From Clostridia bacterium (GTDB lineage: Bacteria; Bacillota; Clostridia; Saccharofermentanales; Saccharofermentanaceae), in the NCBI GenBank assembly GCA_016287245.1, contig JAEEWG010000013.1, positions 17,691 through 81,690 on the forward strand: DNA of 64,000 nucleotides, written 5' to 3'. Positions within the stretch are counted from its first letter, which is position 1, and every line of letters starts with the position of its first letter. Positions 32,574 through 40,535 of the stretch are shown here, one piece after another. The notes under the pieces were generated by a model. The model searched no databases. It worked only from the letters and a program-made list of their open reading frames with translations, and was not told the DNA's origin. The position numbers were made by a program, and so were the translations under genes.

Positions 32574-33608
32574 TCAATTGCCGTGAAGATCGCAGATGAC
32601 ATCGAGTTTTTCCGAGAAAAACAGCAGTGCCTCTGCCTGGGTCATCTTTAATTTTTCGATCGTGCCGTTGCCGCGGGCCGAGATCACGGTGACATCGTCC
32701 TTAAACGGCGCCAGGTTCTTCATGATCCTTCTAAGAAGGGACTCTTTCGACACGCCTTCGAGTTTTCTGGGAAACCCCAGCATATCATAAAGCCGGAAAA
32801 GGGCTTCCGAGGGATTCATCGCAGCGACCGCAAATGCCAGTGCCTCACCTTCCGAATAACGGAGGAAACGGAAATGCTCGAGGATCGCTTCCTTGATCTC
32901 TTTTCCGAAGTCAAATGCACACGGATCCTGTTCTCTGATCCTGGCCTTGGCAAGATAGCATTCGTCAATGGTAATAAACATATCCGCTTTTGTCACGAGC
33001 CGGTTCAAAAGCGTGATCTGGTCGAGCATGGCATAGCGGATGATCTGTGCATAGCCGTTCTTCATAAAATGCTCAGGGACCGTCGGAAGGAAATTTACAT
33101 CCATATATACAGCGATCGGGTCACACTTGACGCTGACACAGTCCTTATGGCTCATATAATTCAGGTATGACGTATCCGCTTCGGCAGATTCGAGCATGCT
33201 CATTAGAGTTGTCGGGATAAGGCAGTAGGTAAGGCCGCCAAGGAATGTGGATGCGACAAAGGCCGTCACGTCCAGTATGCTTCCTCCGCCCCAGCCGACC
33301 AGAAGATCATCCGGGGTGAAAGAGATATCCATCAGGCGTTCGAAGACCTGCATGACCACGTCAAAGTTCTTCGACGACTGTCTTCCGTCGATCTGGATGA
33401 CCGTCGGAGCGATATTTCTCTTTTCCAGTTCTGAGATAAAGCCTGTATGGTGAAGACCATTGACCTCTTTATCGGTCACGACCGCCACCTTGATGGGCGC
33501 AGAAGAAGAACGCTGCTTGATGAGCTCGATAAGACAGGTGTGCGCCATATCTCGACCGCACTCGATCGGATAACGCCGTAGGCTCTCTACACGCTTGACA
33601 CAGGTCAT
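32574..33608 (-). CDS. 3-dehydroquinate-synthase-like protein without the metal ligands
   Basis: A 344-residue protein with the AroB layout: Rossmann-like start (PIKVAVVTD near 38-46), the glycine-rich GWGGGSILDVTAFVAS at 105-120, PTTLMSMLES at 132-141 and NGYAQIIRYAML near 184-195, all aligning to AroB. The catalytic parts are changed. The GGKT lysine is Thr146, the metal Glu of AEVIKYG is Gln188, the first metal His (GHTFGHA block) is Lys236, and the His of LHGEA is Glu253. Thus neither zinc binding nor dehydroquinate formation is expected. Length is normal and the frame intact. The start at 33608 has AAGGA seven bases before it; one ten codons further up is possible. It heads the operon with the M28-like lipoprotein. 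Confidence 0.75.
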   Translation of the reverse strand: MTCVKRVESLRRYPIECGRDMAHTCLIELIKQRSSSAPIKVAVVTDKEVNGLHHTGFISELEKRNIAPTVIQIDGRQSSKNFDVVMQVFERLMDISFTPDDLLVGWGGGSILDVTAFVASTFLGGLTYCLIPTTLMSMLESAEADTSYLNYMSHKDCVSVKCDPIAVYMDVNFLPTVPEHFMKNGYAQIIRYAMLDQITLLNRLVTKADMFITIDECYLAKARIREQDPCAFDFGKEIKEAILEHFRFLRYSEGEALAFAVAAMNPSEALFRLYDMLGFPRKLEGVSKESLLRRIMKNLAPFKDDVTVISARGNGTIEKLKMTQAEALLFFSEKLDVICDLHGN

Positions 33609-33761
33609 AGGTACGTCCTTCTCCTTTCTTTTCGACATATACCCTTGATATGATAACACTTTTGCGCATAACTTTGTACAAAAAAGTCGCAAGACAAGTG
33701 CTTTTCCCAAAGTATATGTGATAAAATAGGTTGTTATAAAAAAAGGAAGAGGTCATTTACC

Positions 33762-35234
33762 ATGCCAATCACAAATCCGGCTATCCGCACACGTTTTGCG
33801 CCGAGTCCGACGGGCTTCATGCACGTAGGTAACTTAAGAACGGCGCTGTACGAGTATCTTATCGCAAAATCCTTGGGCGGTACATTCGTCCTTCGTATCG
33901 AGGATACTGACCAGGAACGCTATGTGGAAGGTGCCGTAGATGTTATCTATAAGACGCTGAAGACCGCGGGTCTTGTCCATGACGAAGGTCCGGACATCGG
34001 CGGAGAATTCGGACCGTATGTCCAGAGCGAGCGTATGGATCTTTATAAGCCTTACGCCGAAGAGCTCGTCAAAAAAGGTCACGCCTACTACTGCTTCTGC
34101 AGTAAGGAGCGCCTCGCTTCCCTGCACGAGGAAGGCGGCGTCGAAGGCGGGTACGACCGTCACTGCAGAGATCTTTCCGAAGAGGAGATCAGGAAGAACC
34201 TCGAAGCGGGCATTCCCTATGTTATCCGTCAGAAAATGCCGCTTACCGGCGAGACGACCTTCCATGACTGTGTCTATGGCGATATCACCGTGCAGAATAA
34301 GGAACTCGAAGATCAGATCCTTCTGAAAGCGGACGGCTATCCGACATATAACTTTGCAAACATCATTGACGATCATCTCATGAAGATCTCGCATGTCGTA
34401 CGTGGTTCCGAGTATCTTTCCTCCACGCCGAAGTACAACCTCTGCTACGAGGCTTTCGGCTGGGAGATCCCGACCTATGTGCATCTGCCGCTGATCCAGG
34501 GAAAGAACGACGACGGTACGGTCAGCAAGCTCAGTAAGCGTCACGGCGCTACGGGTTTTGAGGATCTCGTCGCACAGGGATTCCTCCCCGAAGCGATCAT
34601 CAATTACATTGCCCTTCTCGGCTGGTGCCCGAAGGACAATCAGGAGGTCTTCTCTCTCCCTGAGCTCTGTGAAGCATTCGATATCTCCGGGATCAGCAAA
34701 TCCCCGTCGGTATTCGACTACGATAAGCTCGAATGGTTCAACGGCGAGTATATCCGCAAGATGACCGAAGAAGAGTTCATCGAATTCGCTAAGCCCGAAC
34801 TTCTTAAATTCCCGATGATCACACCGGATCTGTATCCGCTGTTTACCGAGATCATGCAGCCGCGTATCACACGCCTTCCGCAGATCTCCGAAAAGCTCGG
34901 CTTCCTTCTGGAGCTTGCCGATTACGACCTGGAGCTCTATGTGCATAAGAAGAGCAAGACCACGAAGGAAGGCTCTCTCGAGATGCTCAACATCGTGCTT
35001 CCGATGCTTTACGAGATCGAATGGACCAAGGATTCTCTTTCCGAGTGCCTGACCGGTCTTGCCGAAGGCATGGGCGTCAAGAACGCTCTCGTGATGTGGC
35101 CGGTAAGAATTGCTGCTTCCGGTACGGCAGTTACCCCGGGCGGTGCTGTCGAAGTCCTGCTTCTCCTCGGAAAAGAAGAAGCCCTGAGGCGCATCGAATC
35201 CGGACGACAGCGACTCTCCGCTGCATTGTCCTGA
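33762..35234 (+). CDS. gltX: Glutamate--tRNA ligase
   Basis: A 490-residue class I synthetase. RFAPSPTGFMHVGNLRTALY near residues 10-29 has the HIGH-type motif and KLSKRHG near 257-263 is the KMSKS loop. A Cys pair (CFCS) near 112-115 matches the zinc-site region of bacterial GluRS. The C-terminal helical anticodon-binding domain is complete. It charges tRNA-Glu. With a dedicated GlnRS next door it need not mischarge tRNA-Gln. The AGAGGT ribosome site lies 8 bases before the ATG. It is divergent from the AroB-like operon. Confidence 0.97.
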   Translation: MPITNPAIRTRFAPSPTGFMHVGNLRTALYEYLIAKSLGGTFVLRIEDTDQERYVEGAVDVIYKTLKTAGLVHDEGPDIGGEFGPYVQSERMDLYKPYAEELVKKGHAYYCFCSKERLASLHEEGGVEGGYDRHCRDLSEEEIRKNLEAGIPYVIRQKMPLTGETTFHDCVYGDITVQNKELEDQILLKADGYPTYNFANIIDDHLMKISHVVRGSEYLSSTPKYNLCYEAFGWEIPTYVHLPLIQGKNDDGTVSKLSKRHGATGFEDLVAQGFLPEAIINYIALLGWCPKDNQEVFSLPELCEAFDISGISKSPSVFDYDKLEWFNGEYIRKMTEEEFIEFAKPELLKFPMITPDLYPLFTEIMQPRITRLPQISEKLGFLLELADYDLELYVHKKSKTTKEGSLEMLNIVLPMLYEIEWTKDSLSECLTGLAEGMGVKNALVMWPVRIAASGTAVTPGGAVEVLLLLGKEEALRRIESGRQRLSAALS

Positions 35235-35317
35235 TAAAGGAAAAGGACGACGATTCTTTTCCATCGATAAAATAACCGCACACAAAGGCGTGTGCAAGAA
35301 AGTGAGAGTAATAGAAA

Positions 35318-36988
35318 ATGAGTGAATATAAGAGTTTTATCCATGAAGCGATCGAAGAAGATATCGGACCGGGCGGACGTTACGAAGGTAAGACCGTCCA
35401 TACCCGTTTCCCACCGGAACCGAATGGATATCTTCACATCGGTCATGCAAAGGCATTAGAGATCGACTTCGGTATGGCTGAACAGTACGGAGGCCTCTGC
35501 AATCTCCGTATGGATGACACCAACCCGACCAAAGAAGACGAAGAATACGTCGAGGCGATCAAGGAAGATATCAAGTGGCTCGGACATGACTGGGACGACC
35601 GCTTCTACTATGCATCTTCCTACTTCGACAAGATGTATGAATATGCCGTAGAGCTCATTAAAAAGGGTCTGGCGTATGTCTGCCAGCTGACTCCGGAAGA
35701 AATGAAGGAGCACAGAGGCGACCTGACACATCCGGCAACAAGCCCGTACCGTGACCGCCCGATCGAAGAGAGCCTGGATCTTTTCGAGAGGATGAAAAAC
35801 GGAGAATTCGAAGACGGTGCGATGACACTTCGTGCCAAGATCGACCTGGCTTCCGGTAACTTCAATATGCGTGACCCGGCGATCTACCGCATCAACCACA
35901 TGCGTCACCACAATACCGGCGACAAGTGGTGCATCTATCCGATGTATGACTTCGCACACCCGATCGAGGACGCTCTCGAAGGTATCACGCACTCGCTCTG
36001 TTCCCTCGAATTTGAGGCACACAGACCGCTCTATGACTGGGTCATCGAAAACTGTCCGGTACCGTCTAAACCGCGTCAGATCGAGTTCGCACGTCTTGGC
36101 ATCACACATACGGTATTAAGTAAGAGAAAGCTCCGCAACATGGTCGAGACAGGCCTCGTTGACGGCTGGGACGATCCGCGTATGCCTACCCTCTGCGGTC
36201 TGCGCCGTCGTGGTTATACTCCTGCTTCCATTCACAATTTCCACTCCAGGAACGGTATCTCCAAGGTCAATGCTGTCGTTGACTACGCATTCCTCGAGTA
36301 CTGCCTGAGAGAGGACTTAAATGCCACCGCAAAGCGTGTCATGGGCGTCGTACATCCTGTAAAGCTCATCATCGACAACTATCCGGAAGGAAAAACGGAG
36401 ACTTTTACCGTCGAGAACAATCCGGAAAGACCGGAAGACGGCACACGTGAGGTTTCTTTCTCGAAAGAACTCTGGATCGAGGAAGAGGATTTCATGGAGG
36501 TCCCGGAGAAGAAATATTTCCGTCTCTTCCCAGGAAACGAAGTCCGTCTGAAGTCCGCCTATGTCATCAAGTGCACGGGCTGTGACAAGGACGAAAACGG
36601 CAAAGTCATCGCTGTACATGCAGAATACGAGGAAAGCAGCCGCGGCGGAAATCCGGCCGACGGACGCCGAATCAAGGCCACGATCCACTGGGTGGATACG
36701 AAGACGGCACTTGATGCGACCGTACGTCTTTACGACCGTCTCTTCACCGTAGAGGCTCCTGATCTTGCCGACTGCAATTATCTCGACTTCATCAATCCGG
36801 ATTCCCTGAAGGTCGTAGAAGGCGCTAAAGTGGAGGCTTCCCTGGCAGACGCGAAACCGGCAGACCGCTTCCAGTTCTTACGACTCGGATATTTCTGCAT
36901 GGATACGAAAGACAGTAAGCCCGGAAAGCTCGTTTTCAACCGAAGCGTTTCTCTGAAGGACAGCTATAAGCCGGCCGCACAGGCATAA
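35318..36988 (+). CDS. glnS: Glutamine--tRNA ligase
   Basis: A 556-residue class I synthetase. FPPEPNGYLHIGHAKA near 30-45 is the GlnRS-type HIGH motif, VLSKRKL near 267-273 the KMSKS-type loop, and the C-terminal beta-barrel anticodon domains (about 340-550) are of the GlnRS kind. It attaches glutamine directly to tRNA-Gln. Most Firmicutes lack GlnRS and use GatCAB, so this gene belongs to the minority of Clostridia that gained it, historically by transfer (family knowledge). It is 83 bp after gltX; the gap has a small hairpin (GCACAC/GTGTGC near 35280-35297) but no T run, so co-transcription is likely. Confidence 0.97.
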   Translation: MSEYKSFIHEAIEEDIGPGGRYEGKTVHTRFPPEPNGYLHIGHAKALEIDFGMAEQYGGLCNLRMDDTNPTKEDEEYVEAIKEDIKWLGHDWDDRFYYASSYFDKMYEYAVELIKKGLAYVCQLTPEEMKEHRGDLTHPATSPYRDRPIEESLDLFERMKNGEFEDGAMTLRAKIDLASGNFNMRDPAIYRINHMRHHNTGDKWCIYPMYDFAHPIEDALEGITHSLCSLEFEAHRPLYDWVIENCPVPSKPRQIEFARLGITHTVLSKRKLRNMVETGLVDGWDDPRMPTLCGLRRRGYTPASIHNFHSRNGISKVNAVVDYAFLEYCLREDLNATAKRVMGVVHPVKLIIDNYPEGKTETFTVENNPERPEDGTREVSFSKELWIEEEDFMEVPEKKYFRLFPGNEVRLKSAYVIKCTGCDKDENGKVIAVHAEYEESSRGGNPADGRRIKATIHWVDTKTALDATVRLYDRLFTVEAPDLADCNYLDFINPDSLKVVEGAKVEASLADAKPADRFQFLRLGYFCMDTKDSKPGKLVFNRSVSLKDSYKPAAQA

Positions 36989-37008
36989 GATACATAGAAT
37001 AAAAATCG

Positions 37009-37066
37009 CAAATGGAGCACCTCAGAAGTGACGATCATGTCAAAGATGAGATGCTCCATTTTTATG
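37009..37066 (+). terminator. Terminator after glnS
   Basis: AAATGGAGCA and TGCTCCATTT close a long, imperfect hairpin (37010-37061) followed by TTTTAT, about 20 bp after the glnS stop. Confidence 0.7.
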
Positions 37067-37085
37067 TGTCTATTATTTTTCCAAA

Positions 37086-37128
37086 CAAAAAAGGAACTGC
37101 CGCGTAAGTGACAGTTCCTTTTCTTTTT
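37086..37128. terminator. Bidirectional terminator between glnS and sepF
   Basis: AAGGAACTG (37091-37099) and CAGTTCCTT (37112-37120) form a 9-bp stem with T runs on both strands (TTTTCTTTTT on plus, TTTTTTGTTTGG on minus). It ends sepF 14 bp after the stop and backs up the glnS terminator. Confidence 0.8.
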
Positions 37129-37141
37129 GAAATTGAATAAA

Positions 37142-37657
37142 TCAGAGTACCTGACGATATGCGATTGCCTGATTCTGAGCTTCTTCCTGCTTAGCAAGAG
37201 TCTCACGATCCATAAGAGCAACAGTTCTCGGTGCTACTACGAATGTCTTTCTGTTCTGATCGATCGGCTTAACGTTACCATCGATAGAATAAGCGGCACC
37301 GGAAATATAGTCGATAACTCTCTGTGCAACTGCTCTTTCTACATTCTCGATGTTGCAGATTACTGTGTGACCTGCACGGATGTGATCACAAACCTGCTGC
37401 GAAGAACGGATGCTGTCCGGCTGCAGGATAACTACCTGAGTGTCTGCTGCGGAAACGCTCTTGATCGGAACGATGCGGGAATTCATTTCCGGCATTGGAA
37501 GCGGTTCCTGTTCAGGGGAAGAATAATCTCCGTCAATCTCATGGATGTCTTCGAAGTTCTCTTCTTCATAATCCTGGTAACCTTCTTCGTCGCCCTCATA
37601 ATAGTCGTTGTCTACACCTGCGATCTTGTTTACGAGACTATTCCAAAAACCTGCCAT
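37142..37657 (-). CDS. sepF: Cell division protein SepF
   Basis: A 171-residue protein. It begins with an amphipathic helix (AGFWNSLVNKIAG), the usual membrane tether, followed by an acidic linker (about 17-60) and the SepF (DUF552) core near 70-150: VVILQPDSIRSSQQVCDHI, then VERAVAQRVIDYISGAAYSIDG. SepF anchors and bends FtsZ filaments at the septum. The start at 37657 has GGAGG five bases before it; the longer frame lacks a ribosome site and would spoil the tether helix. It lies downstream of yggS but has its own promoter, a common neighbourhood in Firmicutes. Confidence 0.95.
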   Translation of the reverse strand: MAGFWNSLVNKIAGVDNDYYEGDEEGYQDYEEENFEDIHEIDGDYSSPEQEPLPMPEMNSRIVPIKSVSAADTQVVILQPDSIRSSQQVCDHIRAGHTVICNIENVERAVAQRVIDYISGAAYSIDGNVKPIDQNRKTFVVAPRTVALMDRETLAKQEEAQNQAIAYRQVL

Positions 37658-37718
37658 AACTACCTCCAAATTTACTGCTACAGTGCGTCGAAGCACTTGC
37701 GAATTTCACTATGAGGCT

Positions 37719-37747
37719 AGTATATGTCTACGAACTTTGGCTTTCAA
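37719..37747 (-). promoter_or_regulatory. Promoter of sepF
   Basis: On the minus strand TTGAAA (37747-37742) and TATACT (37724-37719) are 17 bp apart, 62 bp before the sepF ATG. Confidence 0.7.
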
Positions 37748-37846
37748 TAGAATCGGGGGAATGGTAAATAACATGTAACTTTGATAAGTTGGTGTGTAAT
37801 TTTTCTGAAATATTAGGATATTTTTATGTCATCATTGGTGAAAACA

Positions 37847-38575
37847 TCAAACCGGGTCAGGATAATCGCGCTTTCCGAAGATCGCTGTTCCGATACGCAC
37901 ATGAGTGGCCCCGCAGGCGATCGCTTCACGGAAGTCCCCGCTCATTCCCATCGACAGATACTTCCAGTTCTTCTCATCCGCACCTTCTTTTTTCAGCTGA
38001 TCGAAAAGGACCCGTGTCTTCTCAAATACAAAGCGCGCCTGACCCTCCTGCTGCTGGATCGGCGCCATCGTCATGAGGCCGCAAAGATCGAGATTCGGAA
38101 GTCCGAGGAGTTCCTCAAACCGGGCCTTCACTTCTTCTTCGGAAAAACCGTGCTTGCTTTCTTCTCCCGAGACATTGACCTCAAGGAGGATACGGGCGGT
38201 CAGATCTTTGGCCTGGTAGCGCTTACTGATCTCTTTGGCAAGCGAAAGCGTATCCACGGAATGGATAAGATACGGATCACCGACGATGGTCCTTACCTTT
38301 CTGCTCTGGATCGTGCCGATCAGATGCCAGTTCGGATGAAGTTCCTTCTCATCCAGGGCCAGCTTCTTGGCATGCATCTCCTCCGGGCGGTTCTCCCCGA
38401 GATCTGTTAAACCGAGCGAAAAGGCCTGTTCGGCATACTCTGCCGGAAAAAATTTAGACACACCGATCAGCGTGATCTCTTTTTCGTCCCTGCCGGCTTC
38501 TTTTGCGGCATCACGGATCTGTTCTCTCACGCGGTTGATATTCTCGAGCATTTCTTCCGGACTATACATATTCAT
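37847..38575 (-). CDS. YggS-family PLP homeostasis protein
   Basis: A 242-residue alanine-racemase-like barrel. Lys41 in TLIGVSK should hold pyridoxal phosphate. LGENRPEEM near 59-67, HLIGTIQSRK near 83-92 and LSMGMSGDFREAIACGATHVRIGTAIFG near 203-230 are the conserved blocks. YggS/PROSC proteins buffer PLP and affect amino-acid metabolism. GGAG is 7 bases before the ATG. It starts one base after the HlyD-like gene ends and sits beside sepF, as in many Firmicutes. Confidence 0.95.
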   Translation of the reverse strand: MNMYSPEEMLENINRVREQIRDAAKEAGRDEKEITLIGVSKFFPAEYAEQAFSLGLTDLGENRPEEMHAKKLALDEKELHPNWHLIGTIQSRKVRTIVGDPYLIHSVDTLSLAKEISKRYQAKDLTARILLEVNVSGEESKHGFSEEEVKARFEELLGLPNLDLCGLMTMAPIQQQEGQARFVFEKTRVLFDQLKKEGADEKNWKYLSMGMSGDFREAIACGATHVRIGTAIFGKRDYPDPV

Positions 38576-38576
38576 G

Positions 38577-40532
38577 TTATTTCTCCACCTTGTCCCCTTC
38601 TTTTACCGTACTCGGATTCGTAATAACGATCGTACTGATACTCGGGACGGTCTGCTTATCATCGATCGGTGCGATGATCGCATACTCTCTGTCATAGTCT
38701 TTGACCTGCACGGTATACCCCTTGGCATAGCCGCTCTCATTGACGTAGATCGTAGCGATTCCACGATCGTAATCGGCATCTGCCAGTGAAGATACCGGAA
38801 CACGGATACCGCTCGTCGACGTCTGGACGATCTCAATATCTACCGTACGGCGGTCCAGTAGTCTTTCCACCTGATTCGATGTCTTAAATACGACCATCAG
38901 GCCGTCACGGGTAACGGCACAGCGTATGACGATACAGTCGGCTATAGAGATGGCTTCCGAAGGAATACGGATCACATGGACGGAATCTTCCTTAAACTCG
39001 TCCATCGACGCATTATTCAGAAGGCACGCGAAATACTGCTCATCGTTCTGTACGATGCGAAGGACCGGCTCATTCTGTTTGATCTGGAGGTCACCGGTGA
39101 TAATGCTGCTGCTCTCTTTGATGAGCTGATCGCACTTGGTATCTACCATATTCATGAGAAGGTCGAGTGTGATGATCTCTTCCTGTCCGTCGAGCTTATA
39201 GGAAACGATGCCCGGTTCATCCGCGCTGATCGAGTTGGCGCGGTTCTTCAGCTGGGTCCGAAGATTGCTCTCACTGTTACGGAGCGTATTAAGCTGCTCG
39301 TCTTCAAAATCGATATCTTTCAGGTTCGCATCACGCTTTTCCATCAGTACGCGGATCGAAGACGAATAACTGGTCATGTTGTTGAGGTTATTGAGGAGTG
39401 CATCCTGCCGGATCGTCGTAATGATCGGGTGGATCTCTTCATTGGTCTCAGTAAAGATCGCCTTTGCCGCTACGCCTTTTCCCTGATTCATAAGCTGCCT
39501 TTCGATATCGACGATCTGCTGCTCGACATTCTGAAGATCCGTAAGCGTCGACTCCATTCCGTCCGGGATGACCAGGGCCAGAAGCTGTTTTTTCGCTACA
39601 CGGCTGCCTTCGGTCGCCTGCGCTAAAAGTGCACCGGTGTGGGTGGAATTGATCACGGATTCATTTCTTACAACGAGAGCATTGGCACCGATCGTATGCT
39701 CGATCGTGCCCTGCGTCGCAAATGCATAGGCCGGCTTGGCGGAAACATAATCCTCTACATAAAGGACCGCGATGATCATCATGCCGGTCAGGATCAGGAT
39801 CGAAAGAAAAGCGTTAAACGCAGCGCGCAGAGAGTCTCTCTTACGCATCTTCGCCATGTGCTTTCTTCTCTCTTCACCAACCTCGGGACGCGTCTCCTCG
39901 AGGACATCCGGCACGATCTGCTGTTCCTTCTTCGCCGCCTCTTCTTTTTCCTTCTCGAGTTTCTGCTTCTGGATCAGCTGATTTCTCTTATCGATCTGAC
40001 GGACTTTCCACCAGGACAGTTTCTTCGGCTGTGTCTTCGGAGCTTCTTTCTCCACGACGGTAGTAGTCGGTTCCTGTTCATCCCCGAAAAGCGGACGGCG
40101 GAACTGCGGTGCGACCGGATCGGCCTTGAGTGAATCATTCGAAGAAGCCGGATTCGGATTTTGCGTATTCGGGGCATTCCTTCTGACGACTGCCGGCGCC
40201 TTGCCCTTCTGTTTCATCTTAAGGTTTGCGGAAACACCCTTTTTCGGCATAGCGGAGATATCCTTCGAAGGAGTTTTTCTCGAAGGAGCAGTCTTCGAAG
40301 ATACATTTCTGCCTTCCGGATTTACCCGGGATGCGGAATTCATCTGCGCACGCGGATTCGTTTTTCCCTGCGGCACATTTCTCTTTACCGCGGAACCGGA
40401 AGAAGACGGAATTATTTTTCCGGGCGCAGAAGGATTCACGGGAGACTTGGAAGGATCGACCTTCTGTCTGTCCCCGGCTCTCTGCATATTATTCATGCGG
40501 TTGCCGTTATTGCTCTTTCTGCCCCTGGCCAT
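38577..40532 (-). CDS. HlyD-like membrane protein with long disordered N-terminus
   Basis: A 651-residue protein. Residues 1-220 are basic, Asn/Pro/Ser-rich and disordered, then Lys/Glu-rich. One membrane helix follows (about 230-252), then an outer part with a biotinyl-lipoyl-like segment (TGALLAQATEGSRVAKKQLLALVIPDG), a coiled-coil hairpin (about 315-430) and a beta-rich end with VRIPVSSLAD- and EGDKVE-type strands. This is the layout of periplasmic-adaptor (HlyD) proteins, as seen in the poorly studied Clostridial protein encoded beside yggS-sepF. No exporter ATPase is adjacent, so a role in division or envelope is as likely as transport. It follows the Met-gamma-lyase-type gene by three bases. 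Confidence 0.75.
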   Translation of the reverse strand: MARGRKSNNGNRMNNMQRAGDRQKVDPSKSPVNPSAPGKIIPSSSGSAVKRNVPQGKTNPRAQMNSASRVNPEGRNVSSKTAPSRKTPSKDISAMPKKGVSANLKMKQKGKAPAVVRRNAPNTQNPNPASSNDSLKADPVAPQFRRPLFGDEQEPTTTVVEKEAPKTQPKKLSWWKVRQIDKRNQLIQKQKLEKEKEEAAKKEQQIVPDVLEETRPEVGEERRKHMAKMRKRDSLRAAFNAFLSILILTGMMIIAVLYVEDYVSAKPAYAFATQGTIEHTIGANALVVRNESVINSTHTGALLAQATEGSRVAKKQLLALVIPDGMESTLTDLQNVEQQIVDIERQLMNQGKGVAAKAIFTETNEEIHPIITTIRQDALLNNLNNMTSYSSSIRVLMEKRDANLKDIDFEDEQLNTLRNSESNLRTQLKNRANSISADEPGIVSYKLDGQEEIITLDLLMNMVDTKCDQLIKESSSIITGDLQIKQNEPVLRIVQNDEQYFACLLNNASMDEFKEDSVHVIRIPSEAISIADCIVIRCAVTRDGLMVVFKTSNQVERLLDRRTVDIEIVQTSTSGIRVPVSSLADADYDRGIATIYVNESGYAKGYTVQVKDYDREYAIIAPIDDKQTVPSISTIVITNPSTVKEGDKVEK

Positions 40533-40535
40533 CGA

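Noticed and set aside
33834..35297. 487-residue minus-strand open frame
   Set aside because: Antisense to gltX, which has full synthetase motifs; the other frame shows none.
35278..35297. Terminator or attenuator between gltX and glnS
   Set aside because: GCACAC/GTGTGC makes a small hairpin, but no T run follows, so termination is unlikely.
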